Of a stretch of DNA of 64,000 bases, positions 56,218-64,000 are shown in pieces (the first letter of the stretch is position 1; each line of letters opens with the position of its first letter). This stretch comes from Calothrix sp. NIES-4105 (GTDB taxonomy: Bacteria; Cyanobacteriota; Cyanobacteriia; Cyanobacteriales; Nostocaceae): contig NZ_AP018290.1 of assembly GCF_002368415.1 (NCBI RefSeq), positions 5,531,614-5,595,613 on the forward strand. Reading direction: 5' to 3'. The notes beneath the pieces were generated by a model, which was given only the letters and a program-made list of their open reading frames with translations, was not told the origin of the DNA and searched no databases. A program made the position numbers and the translations under genes.

Positions 56218-56253
56218 AAAAAGGGTTGCGGGTAGATTGATACTCCCACAACC
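56218..56253 (-). repeat. GGGTTG...CAACCC hairpin with T-run, second copy
   Basis: On the minus strand GGGTTGTGGGAGTATC and its partner ACCCGCAACCC form a stem followed by TTTTT; similar to 41707-41741. Could terminate minus-strand transcripts from crtW. The rest of 56254-56476 is without a gene I can support. Confidence 0.6.
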
Positions 56254-56476
56254 CAGATATAAATAAAACCTCACAACTTGCTGTGCTGATGCGAGTGTGA
56301 AAACTCATAAACCAAAGTTAATTCGCATATCGCATCTTAAATAAGCTACACAAGCGTAAGTATATTTTCCTGATATAGCAGTTAATAATCTTTCTTCTTT
56401 TCTTTGCGTTCTACCCTGCGGGAAATCCTCCGGATTATGTGCCCTTTGCGGTTCGTTATATAGGTATATAAGTAAT

Positions 56477-56508
56477 GTTGGGTTCCGCAAAGCCGTAACC
56501 CAACCTAC
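56477..56508. repeat. GTTGGGTT...AACCCAAC dispersed hairpin, copy E
   Basis: GTTGGGTTCCGC and GCCGTAACCCAACCTAC are complementary arms; its last bases overlap the 3' end of crtW. Confidence 0.75.
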
Positions 56509-57278
56509 GCTACGTTTGTGCGGCGATATTGATACACTTTGGGCAGGCGCCACCAAGGGTAGTGTGGATATTCGTGATGTTCTTCATGGTAGCCGAAGTG
56601 ATAGCAGGTAATGAAGGATAACCAAGCTGGACGCGCGATAGTATGTGAACGATGTGGTTGTTTGTAACCGTTTGCAGGTTCGCGATGTGGTTCAAAAGTA
56701 CCAAAGTAAAATAGCTGTAGTGAACTTAGGATGGGAGGAATAACCCAGAAGTATCTCATGTTCTCTTCGGGAATATGTAGTGTACGAGTAATAACGTTGA
56801 AGATAACCATTAATGTAATTATCTGGCGCCAACTCCAGTAACGTTTCATGAAATACGAATACCAGCCAAAAAAGTTTTTGCGTTTGCCATCATGAAAGTC
56901 TGGGTCTAACTCACTTGCTGGATGTTGATGGTGTTGCCAGTGTTTTTTAAGCAGTTTTTTATACGATAAACAACCGTAAAGTATTAAGCATAGTGAACCA
57001 ATAAAGTGATTGATTTTAACGTTACTAGTTAAAACTGACCCATGCATGGCATCATGTGCCGTAATAAATAAACCTGTATAAATAAAAGTTTGCCACAAAA
57101 TCGCTGCTACAAAAGTAAAAGGGTTGAGTGTGTGTATGTCTATAGATAGTAAATATACTAAGCTTACTGCCCAAAGAATTATTATAGTTATGGGAATTAA
57201 CAATGATTTGTATGTTAATGTTCCTGTGTCTGGAAGAGGTTCGATTTGGTCATTTAAAAGCTTTGTAGTTTTTAGCAC
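56505..57278 (-). CDS. crtW: beta-carotene ketolase, CrtW type
   Basis: 257 residues. Membrane-bound di-iron ketolase: histidine boxes HDAMHGSV (about 75), HWQHHQHPASELDPDFH (about 113) and HFGYHEEHHEYPH (about 229), with several membrane helices between. EENMRYFWVIPPILSSLQLF and FGTFEPHREP are family hallmarks (parts). CrtW adds keto groups to beta-carotene to make echinenone or canthaxanthin, pigments of photoprotection and of the orange carotenoid protein. The start is GTG 57276-57278, no ATG fits; AGG lies upstream. Monocistronic. Confidence 0.92.
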   Translation of the reverse strand: MLKTTKLLNDQIEPLPDTGTLTYKSLLIPITIIILWAVSLVYLLSIDIHTLNPFTFVAAILWQTFIYTGLFITAHDAMHGSVLTSNVKINHFIGSLCLILYGCLSYKKLLKKHWQHHQHPASELDPDFHDGKRKNFFGWYSYFMKRYWSWRQIITLMVIFNVITRTLHIPEENMRYFWVIPPILSSLQLFYFGTFEPHREPANGYKQPHRSHTIARPAWLSFITCYHFGYHEEHHEYPHYPWWRLPKVYQYRRTNVA

Positions 57279-57421
57279 GTAAACACCTAATTTTGCTGAC
57301 GATAATTAATAAAATATAGCCACGACACAGTAAAATAATCACTGATTTAAAAATCAAAACAGTGATTACAGTAACGTTGGATAATTGAATTTTATAAAGC
57401 TTATAAAAATTACTTATTTAT

Positions 57422-57446
57422 AAACTTGTATGAGTCTACAAGTTTT
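57422..57446. terminator. bidirectional terminator-like hairpin
   Basis: AAACTTGTA and TACAAGTTT (9 bp, perfect) flank TGAGTC, with T-rich DNA on both sides. It lies between dprA and crtW, both minus-strand, and would best end the dprA transcript. Otherwise 57279-57671 is AT-rich with no gene seen. Confidence 0.5.
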
Positions 57447-57671
57447 TGTATAGGCGGCTCGAATCGTGTTATTTACAATGCATTGCTGCATTGTTAAAGA
57501 TAACCGATGCTCTTGCCACTTCATAAATATTAACACAGATTTAGAATTTTGTTAAGAATTGTAACTATGTACGTAAAAGTCTTTTTTATCGGGGCTTGGT
57601 GAAAAGTTTTGCAAAGGAAGAAGTAAGCAACCGAAATAAAAGGTACGGTTTACCGAACCTTAAGAAGCGAA

Positions 57672-58820
57672 TTATAATAATGACAGTTGAATTGCTGGTT
57701 GATTGATTACGTAAGTGACAGGCACCTTATTTTTACTGACCTTACCTTCAGCGACAGCCCGATTTAGCCAATCTTGCATTTGTGGTAGTCTTACATTTAA
57801 GGATTCAGCAAGGTTTTCAGCATCTCTGGGTTGCTGTAAATGCCGAAGGATGATAGGTAAAACTACTTCGTAAATGTCTTCTATGGTTGATAAATTTGTT
57901 ACTAAAAGTTCCTGTAATGAATTCCAAGGTTCTTTTGGAAAAGGTTTGGCGCCTTTTTTATATAATTCTTGATTACCTTCTGATACGGTATTATCCAATC
58001 TGACAAAAACAGGAATATCCTTAAGTTTGGATAAAACTTCTGTTGCACCTGCCCAAGTACCACCTTTGCCAACTGTGGAATTTACGACAAGCGCATAATC
58101 TCCTAAAGCATAGATATATTTGTTTCGTCCCATCGCATTGCCAGCAGAAAAACCTGCTTCAGGGTCGTAACTGGAAACTAAGGTAAGTCTACCGTCTTTA
58201 ATATGAGGTCGATATTTATTATTTACTGCTGCTTTTGCCAAACTATCTGCCAGTACACCAACAGATGTTCCCCCTGCGTCTAATGCACCGAACATAGCAG
58301 CTTGGTCTACTCCACGGGCGCCACCTGAAATAACTTGTATACTTTGGGCAGAGCAAGTTTGTGCAATTTTTTGTGTATAATCAAGTCCTTCTTCATCGAT
58401 ATCGCGAGAACCAATTATTGCAAGTCCCCCCATAGATAATAATTCAATATTGCCAACTCCATAAAGAATAGGAGGCGCCGATTGTTTGAGTCGCATTTTG
58501 AGACGTTTGGGATAGTTGGCATCACTGCGTCCAAGTATCCAAATGCCATGAAGAGTCCATTTCTCGACTGCTAAACTTAACATGGCGCCTCGCTGTAGTA
58601 AATCTAACAGCCTTTGTGTATCAAGTTTGCCGTTGTAAGTCTCTGCTGTAGTTGGCGCCAGTAAATCTGCGGGACGCATTTGGTTTTGTAGTAACCAGTC
58701 TGCTAAGGAGTTATATTCGCTTAAGGTTAGAGGTTGCGGTCGGGAAAGTCGGTTTTGCCCAAAACTAGCACATAGAAGTAATATTGCTTGTGTGTCTGGT
58801 GGTAATACATGGTTAGACAT
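57672..58820 (-). CDS. DprA-like protein (possible ShosA-type partner)
   Basis: 382 residues. The DprA/Smf Rossmann-like domain is clear: AIIGSRDIDEEGLDYT (about 134), VISGGARGVDQAAMFGAL (about 164), then GNAMGRNKYIYAL and VVNSTVGKGGTWAGA. A C-terminal winged-helix-like tail follows (DAENLAESLNVRLPQMQDWL). Canonical DprA loads RecA on incoming ssDNA in transformation; this copy is longer at the N-terminus and pairs with a RecQ-phosphoribosyltransferase gene 177 bases upstream on the same strand. DprA-like plus PRTase proteins form the ShosTA defence/toxin-antitoxin system, so a defence role is plausible. Confidence 0.82.
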   Translation of the reverse strand: MSNHVLPPDTQAILLLCASFGQNRLSRPQPLTLSEYNSLADWLLQNQMRPADLLAPTTAETYNGKLDTQRLLDLLQRGAMLSLAVEKWTLHGIWILGRSDANYPKRLKMRLKQSAPPILYGVGNIELLSMGGLAIIGSRDIDEEGLDYTQKIAQTCSAQSIQVISGGARGVDQAAMFGALDAGGTSVGVLADSLAKAAVNNKYRPHIKDGRLTLVSSYDPEAGFSAGNAMGRNKYIYALGDYALVVNSTVGKGGTWAGATEVLSKLKDIPVFVRLDNTVSEGNQELYKKGAKPFPKEPWNSLQELLVTNLSTIEDIYEVVLPIILRHLQQPRDAENLAESLNVRLPQMQDWLNRAVAEGKVSKNKVPVTYVINQPAIQLSLL

Positions 58821-58849
58821 ATAGTTTTAAATGAAAATGATGTTTATGT

Positions 58850-58963
58850 AATGAACCACAAAGAACACAAAGGTCACAAAGAAAGAGGAAGAAAGAAAGA
58901 AGGGAAGATTTTACTCAACTCTTCTTTTCTTCCTTTGTGTACTTTGTGCCTTTGTGGTTCATT
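58850..58963. repeat. long inverted repeat between recQ-PRTase and dprA-like
   Basis: AATGAACCACAAAG (58850-58863) is the exact complement of CTTTGTGGTTCATT (58950-58963), and the inside keeps pairing loosely (CACAAAGG, GGAAGAAAG). Related CACAGAG/GCACAAAG strings are at about 34190, 42001 and 61360. It may halt or process the transcript between the two genes. Confidence 0.7.
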
Positions 58964-58997
58964 CTTCAATAATAAATTTTTACCAATAACTCCCAAC

Positions 58998-61091
58998 TCA
59001 ATCTTCACCCAATATATTAAGTGCCAACGCTATAGGAAAAACTGCTTTACTACCCGCGCGACGTAAAAGTGCCCCTATAACAGTAAAAGTCCAGCGAGAG
59101 TCAACCATGTCATCTACCAAGAATACAGAACCATTTATACCATCCCAAGAATCTACAGCAAAGGCGCCATCTAAATTATGAGCTTGTTGGAAACTATTGC
59201 TCATTTCTTTTTGTAACTTAGTTTGACGTATTTTTCGCACAACTGGCATAAATGGTAAATTTAACCGTGCTGCTAAACGTTTGGCAAAATTTTGAACTAG
59301 TTCTGTACGATTTAATGAGGGAACACATGTTACCCAAGTTGGGTAAGGTTGAAATGAAGAGCGCTTAATCATATCCACAACCCCATCTACCAATGCATCG
59401 TCAAAATATTTATCGTGATATTTACCATGTTTGACTAATTCACCCCAGCCTGCATCACCCCATAAAGACAACGCTTTTCCTGTTTCGACTTTTAAATCAT
59501 CTTTGATTTTCCCAGAAAATCCGTAAATTGGGAATGCCTGTGATATCCACATTTTACGAGGTTCTATGATTTGGTCGCTACGTCGTAAATATTGAATTGC
59601 CTGATTTACAAGTTCTAGGGAATAGGTTTGTGGTAATAGAGGTTTATTTAAGCATACAGCGCATTTGCCGCAATCAGTTGGATTTGGTTCGTCTAATTCA
59701 GTCGCGAGAAAAGTCATCAAGCATTGTTTGCTTTGCATATAGTCCCGCATTCGGGCTTGTTCAGTGCGCCGGATTTGTGTTAACTTTTCGATACGCTCTG
59801 TATCTGGCTGATAATCCACAGCAGTAAGATACCATTTTGAATCTTGCTTAACTACTGGTGCAGGGGAATGAAGAGACAGTAGCTTTAAAACTTTATCTAT
59901 TTGCCCGCGCGAAATATTGAGTTCTTGTTCAAGTTGAGGGACAGAAAGACCATTTGCAGCTTGTTCGAGAGCATTTAACACCATTCGTGTATTCGCTTCG
60001 GGAGGAAAAGCTGTATTAATAAAGTAATTACTAATATCATCGTCTTCGTTTCCACTCAAAAGAATACCGTAGGCTTTTTCAACTGCTCTACCCGCGCGTC
60101 CTACCTGCTGATAATAGTGTACAACCGAACCAGGACGCTGATAATGAATTACAAATCCTAAATCAGGTTTATCAAAACCCATTCCTAAAGCAGTTGTTGC
60201 GACTAATGCTTTAATTTCGTTTCTAAGAAGCTGTTCTTCTAATTCCTCACGAAGCGTGCTTTCTAATTCACTATGATAAGGCTTTGCGTTAATTCCTTGA
60301 GATGTTAACCAACCTGCGATTCGGTCTGCATCTCGAACAGTTAACGTATATACAATCCCACTACCGTGTAAATTCGGTATTTGAAGAGCTAACCATGCCA
60401 TTCTTTCGGCTGGACTAGGAAGATAAATATTTTGCAGATGCAAACTTTCTCTTGTTAAAGTGCCTGTTAATACTTGTAAGTTAGAACCAATTTGAGCAGT
60501 TATATCATTAACGACTCGATTATTAGCTGTGGCAGTTGTCGCTAAAACTGGTATATTTTGGGGAAGTGCTTGTAAAATTCTGACTATTCGCCGATAATCG
60601 GGTCGAAAGTCATGCCCCCAATCAGAGATACAATGAGCTTCATCAACTACAAATAAACCGATACGTTGCGATATTGGTAAAAGGATTTTTTCTCTGAATT
60701 CATCATTTGCTAGCCTTTCAGGAGAAATGAGTAAAATATCTACTTGCCCTGCTAGCAATTGTTTTTGTACAACTTGCCAATCATCTTTATTACTAGAATT
60801 AATCGTAGCGGCTTTTACGCCAATACGTTGCGCTGCGGCAATTTGGTTTCGCATCAAAGCTAGTAGTGGTGATATGAGGAGAGTACATCCGGCGCCTTTA
60901 TCTCGCAGTAAACGAGTAGCTATAAAATAAACTATACTTTTCCCCCAACCTGTACGCTGAACTACGAGTAAGCGCGTTGTATTAACTAGCTTTTCAATAG
61001 CTTCCCATTGTCCCGCGCGGAAGTTAGCTGTAGAGTCATTAAGCGCTTGACGCAGAAGTAATAAAGCCTGTTTGTTAAGATTTGTTGTCAT
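58998..61091 (-). CDS. RecQ-family DNA helicase fused to a phosphoribosyltransferase domain
   Basis: 697 residues. Residues about 20-360 are the SF2 core: FRAGQWEAIE, motif I RTGWGKS, DEAH box VVDEAHCISDWGHDFRPDY (parts), TTATAN, and motif VI QQVGRAGR. The RecQ zinc cluster follows (CLMTF, then CGKCAVC, about 470-500). The C-terminal 150 residues form a type I PRTase: VFLVDDMVDSRWTFTVIG (about 655) is the PRPP-binding loop. RecQ unwinds 3'-5'. This fusion beside a DprA-like gene recalls ShosT (PRTase) + ShosA (DprA) but with a helicase added. ATG 61089-61091. Confidence 0.88.
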   Translation of the reverse strand: MTTNLNKQALLLLRQALNDSTANFRAGQWEAIEKLVNTTRLLVVQRTGWGKSIVYFIATRLLRDKGAGCTLLISPLLALMRNQIAAAQRIGVKAATINSSNKDDWQVVQKQLLAGQVDILLISPERLANDEFREKILLPISQRIGLFVVDEAHCISDWGHDFRPDYRRIVRILQALPQNIPVLATTATANNRVVNDITAQIGSNLQVLTGTLTRESLHLQNIYLPSPAERMAWLALQIPNLHGSGIVYTLTVRDADRIAGWLTSQGINAKPYHSELESTLREELEEQLLRNEIKALVATTALGMGFDKPDLGFVIHYQRPGSVVHYYQQVGRAGRAVEKAYGILLSGNEDDDISNYFINTAFPPEANTRMVLNALEQAANGLSVPQLEQELNISRGQIDKVLKLLSLHSPAPVVKQDSKWYLTAVDYQPDTERIEKLTQIRRTEQARMRDYMQSKQCLMTFLATELDEPNPTDCGKCAVCLNKPLLPQTYSLELVNQAIQYLRRSDQIIEPRKMWISQAFPIYGFSGKIKDDLKVETGKALSLWGDAGWGELVKHGKYHDKYFDDALVDGVVDMIKRSSFQPYPTWVTCVPSLNRTELVQNFAKRLAARLNLPFMPVVRKIRQTKLQKEMSNSFQQAHNLDGAFAVDSWDGINGSVFLVDDMVDSRWTFTVIGALLRRAGSKAVFPIALALNILGED

Positions 61092-61189
61092 ATATGGTTA
61101 ACACCCGGTTATTTTTCTGTTTTATCACCAGGGATAAGTGGCGCCGTTAAAGTTGTTATTAAGTGTTTGTAAATCTTTTCGGTGCATAG

Positions 61190-61249
61190 GGTGCGTCAAA
61201 GCCATTACAAACTTCAACAAAACGGCAAATTAAACTGCTTTGACGCACC
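61190..61249. repeat. 13-bp perfect inverted repeat in the recQ upstream region
   Basis: GGTGCGTCAAAGC (61190-61202) and GCTTTGACGCACC (61237-61249). The rest of 61092-61490 has repeat fragments (CACAGAGGCGCAGAGG at about 61365) and three further GGCGCC sites but no gene I can support. Confidence 0.65.
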
Positions 61250-61490
61250 TGACGACAGGCGCCAACCAGCCAAATATAATGACATGAACCAGTAGTTGTC
61301 GCTAGAGAGCATGTGGAAGAAACGTTGTAGCATATCTGTCCCAGATGTGGGATGATTTTATTTACCACAGAGGCGCAGAGGGCACAAAGAGGAGTAGGGG
61401 AGTTTACAAGGAAGGCGCCAATTTATAAGTATCCAAAATATACATTTCCACATATTTAAAACGGCGCCGTTACTTCGGGTTTAATTTGGC

Positions 61491-61515
61491 TTGACAAAAT
61501 GTTCTCAATTTGAGA
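61491..61515 (+). promoter_or_regulatory. probable higBA promoter/operator
   Basis: TTGACA (61491-61496) looks like a -35 box; TCTCA-ATT-TGAGA (61503-61515) is a small palindrome just downstream, 40 bases before higB, fitting autoregulation by the antitoxin. The -10 is not clear. Confidence 0.4.
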
Positions 61516-61554
61516 GCAGAGATTGGGGTGTGAAGAGTGCGGTTAAAAGTTTGG

Positions 61555-61854
61555 ATGCATATAATTACTCGTAAGAAGCTTCGTGAATTTTGGGAAAGGC
61601 ATCCTGACTCTTATGAAGCTCTTGATAATTGGTACAAGTTATCTAGTAAGCCTAAATGGACTAATTTAATAGATGTGCAAACAATGTACCCGACAGCGGA
61701 AGCTGTTGGTAATTTTACAGTTTTTAATATCAAAGGCAACAAATATCGATTAATTGTTGATATTGTTTATACAGAGCAGACAATTTTTGTCAAGTATGTT
61801 TTAACTCATGCTGAATACGATAAAGACAAGTGGAAAAATGACCCTTACTTTTAA
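61555..61854 (+). CDS. higB: HigB-type toxin (mRNA interferase)
   Basis: 99 residues from ATG 61555 (MHIITRKKLREFWERHPDS); an in-frame GTG 61537 adds six. RelE/HigB fold: KLREFWERHPD, YEALDNWYKLSSKPKW, and VFNIKGNKYRLIVDIVYT, ending FVKYVLTHAEYDK. HigB toxins cut mRNA on ribosomes. The toxin precedes the antitoxin, the HigBA order, with a 17-base overlap. Confidence 0.93.
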   Translation: MHIITRKKLREFWERHPDSYEALDNWYKLSSKPKWTNLIDVQTMYPTAEAVGNFTVFNIKGNKYRLIVDIVYTEQTIFVKYVLTHAEYDKDKWKNDPYF

Positions 61855-62236
61855 TCCTCAAACCTACGCTGACCTATTGGCTAAATACCAACCTAAAGTA
61901 ATTAAGACAGACGAAGAAAATGAGCAAGCAACAGCATTGGCGGAGGAATTAGCACATAAAACTAACCGAACTGCTGAAGAAACGGCGTTATATGATTTGT
62001 TGATTGCTTTGATAGAAAAGTATGAAGAAGAAAACTATCCAATGGGTAATTCTAGCCCTTTGTCTTTGCTACTTCATTTAATGGAAGCGCGTTGTTTGAA
62101 GCAGGCTGATTTAGTCGGTATTATAGGTTCTAGAGGTGTTGTATCAGAGATTATTAATGGAAAGCGAGAAATTAGCAAAGCACAAGCTAAATCTTTAGGT
62201 GAGTTTTTTAATGTTGATTCAGGGTTGTTTATTTAG
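61838..62236 (+). CDS. higA: HigA-type antitoxin
   Basis: 132 residues from ATG 61838 (MTLTFNPQTYADLL), overlapping higB by 17 bases. The N-terminal half binds toxin; the C-terminal half is an XRE-type HTH (LLLHLMEARCLKQADLVGII, GVVSEIINGKREISKAQAKS, in parts). It neutralises HigB and represses the pair. Confidence 0.92.
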   Translation: MTLTFNPQTYADLLAKYQPKVIKTDEENEQATALAEELAHKTNRTAEETALYDLLIALIEKYEEENYPMGNSSPLSLLLHLMEARCLKQADLVGIIGSRGVVSEIINGKREISKAQAKSLGEFFNVDSGLFI

Positions 62237-62289
62237 TGGCATACAGGAGCGGACACATCGACAGTCAGCGTGCAATCTATCTCAATTAA

Positions 62290-62970
62290 CTACCTTGTTG
62301 AATTTAATAATCCTTGTAAATCTTCCATACAATCTAGCTTATTGGCAAGAGCAATAGCCCGCTCCCATATTTTTTGATTAAACTCATTTTGCAAGAATTT
62401 TTTCGCAATTATAAATGCGCTTTTGAAATCTTTGCTTGCTTCAAGCTCTTTTATTGTGTTCAAAGTTATGTCTCCCCACAAACTACTACAGTCTGTAGTT
62501 TTCTGCCCCTGTGAATGGTTGTTCTGTCTTTCTGGTAGGATATGTGGAAGATTTTCTGAACCATTTACTGAATAGCTAGCTTCCGTATCTTCCCATATTG
62601 GCTCAAGCGCTGTATATGCTTCTTCTAATGTCATACCTAGTTTGGCAGCTACAACTTTAAGCTTTTGGTTATCTATAATAATAGTGACTTCAAAATCAGC
62701 TCCTAGCGCTTCTAAATATTTAAGTACTGATTCAAAAGTGTGGTCATTATTTGCACTTTCAAGTTTGGAAACCCAACTTTGTCCTATACCAAGCTTTTCT
62801 GCTAGCTGTTTTTGAGTTAATCCTTTTAGCTGTCTAACTTCTCGCATAGCTTGAGTCAAAGCAATACGAAATATTTCTTGCCTTTCTACAAGACGTGTAG
62901 AAGGTGTATCTGGAATTACTGAATTAAGGAAAAAGAGCGCATCACTGCCCAGATGTGGATTATGTGTCAC
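62290..62970 (-). CDS. XRE-family HTH regulator with long C-terminal region
   Basis: 226 residues from GTG 62968-62970, supported by GGAG 8-9 bases upstream. HTH at about 45-75: KGLTQKQLAEKLGIGQSWVS (parts KGLTQKQLAEKLG, GQSWVSKLESANN). The C-terminal half (VVAAKLGMTLEEAYTALEP, AIALANKLDCMEDLQG) is helical and unfamiliar. It is divergent from the pPIWI-like gene, 91 bases away, so it may regulate it; its tail converges with higA. Confidence 0.75.
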   Translation of the reverse strand: MTHNPHLGSDALFFLNSVIPDTPSTRLVERQEIFRIALTQAMREVRQLKGLTQKQLAEKLGIGQSWVSKLESANNDHTFESVLKYLEALGADFEVTIIIDNQKLKVVAAKLGMTLEEAYTALEPIWEDTEASYSVNGSENLPHILPERQNNHSQGQKTTDCSSLWGDITLNTIKELEASKDFKSAFIIAKKFLQNEFNQKIWERAIALANKLDCMEDLQGLLNSTR

Positions 62971-63061
62971 TACTATTCTCCTTCTCTACTACTGCATCTC
63001 TCCTTTTCGCTGCGATGGCAATCTCCTCTCTTGGTATTTTACGACTTTTCTTTTTAAAGCC

Positions 63062-63991
63062 GTGCAATATAACCAGACGTTTTCCAACCAGCGCACTCGC
63101 AAAACTACAGCAAATAATAAAGCTACTACTGTAGCGCTAATAGTAAGAGTTAATCCACTTACAGGAATGGTTCAAGCAACTACGCCAAATTTATTTCCTG
63201 AGTGGGTATCATACCCGGAATTAATGGGACATTTAATTACTGAAAAATGGGAACCAGACTCTGAGAATGATGTAATTACAGATGACCTTAGTGATGAAGA
63301 AGCAAACAATATTAAACGCGACAGAAAATTAATTGATAAGTTTGTTAATGATTGTTTAAAAGATTGTCTAAGCACTGCAATAGGAGATGAAAAAAAACCT
63401 CGTGTATTATTTATGGCAGAAGCGCAAAACGCGCGTAAAATATTAACATGGCTGCAAAACCCTAATTTACCAGCAAACGATATACCAACAGCACTTGAAT
63501 TCACAGATTCTGAGAAAAATCGTTTGTGGTTAGTACGGTTGCGAGTAGCCAATAATTGCGAAGTGCCTGTTAGTATTATCAAAGGTTATTCTGGTAGCAG
63601 AGGTAGTGGAGTATTTAAATGGGAAAATGTATGTGAGCAACCTGAAACAGATATTTACTTAAGCTTGAGAAAACCATTGACAACAGAACAAGGCAAAAAT
63701 ACATTAAAAGTAAAGCAATCTCGTTTTGATGATGGTTATAGACAAGCAGGTAATCCTAGACTTTTAGAAATAGCTATCGTACATCATCCAGATATTGAGC
63801 AAGATAAACTAGCGATTTTTATTCATAACCTCAGAAATCGTTGGCCATATTTTGCTGATGATATTTCTCTACCCTTTCCTTTCCCTTTTGCTAGATCAGC
63901 AAAAGACTATGCAGTAAGTGCTAGAGATGTTATGAAGTTAGAAGATTTAAACGAGTCGGAAGAGACTGAAGATTTAGCTGACAGTAACTGA
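63062..63991 (+). CDS. pPIWI_RE RNase H-like domain protein, possibly truncated
   Basis: 309 residues. It resembles the C-terminal RNase H-fold part of pPIWI_RE (prokaryotic PIWI) proteins: VLFMAEAQNARKILTWL, RLWLVRLRVANN, an internal IYLSLRKPL, and the ending LAIFIHNLRNRWPYF...DDISLPFPFPFARSAKDYA. Full pPIWI_RE proteins are two to three times longer; here the N-terminal and MID-like regions are absent. The first codon, GTG 63062, lacks a strong ribosome site, so this may be a 5'-truncated remnant or a reduced form. Partner genes (REase, DinG-like helicase) would lie beyond the window end. Confidence 0.6.
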   Translation: MQYNQTFSNQRTRKTTANNKATTVALIVRVNPLTGMVQATTPNLFPEWVSYPELMGHLITEKWEPDSENDVITDDLSDEEANNIKRDRKLIDKFVNDCLKDCLSTAIGDEKKPRVLFMAEAQNARKILTWLQNPNLPANDIPTALEFTDSEKNRLWLVRLRVANNCEVPVSIIKGYSGSRGSGVFKWENVCEQPETDIYLSLRKPLTTEQGKNTLKVKQSRFDDGYRQAGNPRLLEIAIVHHPDIEQDKLAIFIHNLRNRWPYFADDISLPFPFPFARSAKDYAVSARDVMKLEDLNESEETEDLADSN

Positions 63992-64000
63992 CACGTTTAT

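Noticed and set aside
61159-61368. Minus-strand frame of 69 codons upstream of recQ
   Set aside because: Its Cys-rich translation comes from a 13-bp inverted repeat and repeat fragments; no homology pattern is seen.

Overview
The window is chromosomal DNA of a filamentous, probably heterocyst-forming cyanobacterium. Support comes from a cyanobacterial 16S-Ile-Ala-23S-5S rRNA operon, a PsaJ-like photosystem I peptide, a CrtW-type carotenoid ketolase, minCDE, and the small dispersed palindromes and 9-nt tandem repeats (STRR type) typical of Nostocales. I cannot name the species. The palindrome GGCGCC occurs roughly every 0.7 kb, far above what an AT-rich sequence predicts, and seems to fill the role that HIP1 (GCGATCGC) has in many relatives.

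Layout. 0-1.6 kb: 5' part of a metallophosphoesterase, divergent from a secreted phosphodiester-glycosidase-family protein. 1.8-7.15 kb: complete rRNA operon with consensus promoter, two tRNAs, processing stems and terminator. 7.3-14.6 kb: a membrane-anchored Card1-like nuclease, an alpha/beta hydrolase, infC, a transporter-HEAT fusion and a cyclic-nucleotide-binding protein. 14.9-25.0 kb: a five-gene minus-strand STAND NTPase / WD40 cluster, in which modules usually fused in one NLR-like protein are separate, partly translationally coupled genes. 25.1-28.9 kb: an unknown acidic protein, a TnpB-like RuvC protein without zinc ribbon, and a small HTH protein. 28.9-36.4 kb: a hybrid histidine kinase, a cupin, a run of decayed genes (pentapeptide protein, P-loop NTPase/TPR, kinase relic), and rubrerythrin. 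36.6-41.7 kb: a lone psaJ-like gene, minE-minD-minC, a DUF1537 sugar kinase and a membrane/coiled-coil protein. 42-48.7 kb: small hypotheticals, a 5'-truncated HEAT gene, Hsp20, a Uma2 nuclease, toxin-antitoxin-like remnants and a multiply frameshifted gene. 48.75-54.1 kb: a redox/detoxification block (glutaredoxin, TrxR-like flavoprotein, TMEM175 channel, flavin monooxygenase, DsbA-like protein, LysR) that is nearly free of GGCGCC but holds all three HIP1 sites I found, so it probably has another origin. 54.2-56.2 kb: a wrecked type I restriction R subunit with a repeat inserted in frame. 56.5-64 kb: crtW, a DprA-like gene plus a RecQ-phosphoribosyltransferase fusion (ShosTA-like defence candidate), a HigBA pair, an HTH regulator and the RNase H-like part of a pPIWI_RE protein.

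Taken together this is ordinary core genome (rrn, infC, min) interleaved with defence or conflict genes: split STAND/WD40 cluster, Card1-like nuclease, TnpB-like protein, DprA + RecQ-PRTase, HigBA, dead HsdR and pPIWI fragment. Repeat insertion and gene decay are frequent between them. I saw no CRISPR array, no intact insertion sequence and no replication origin.
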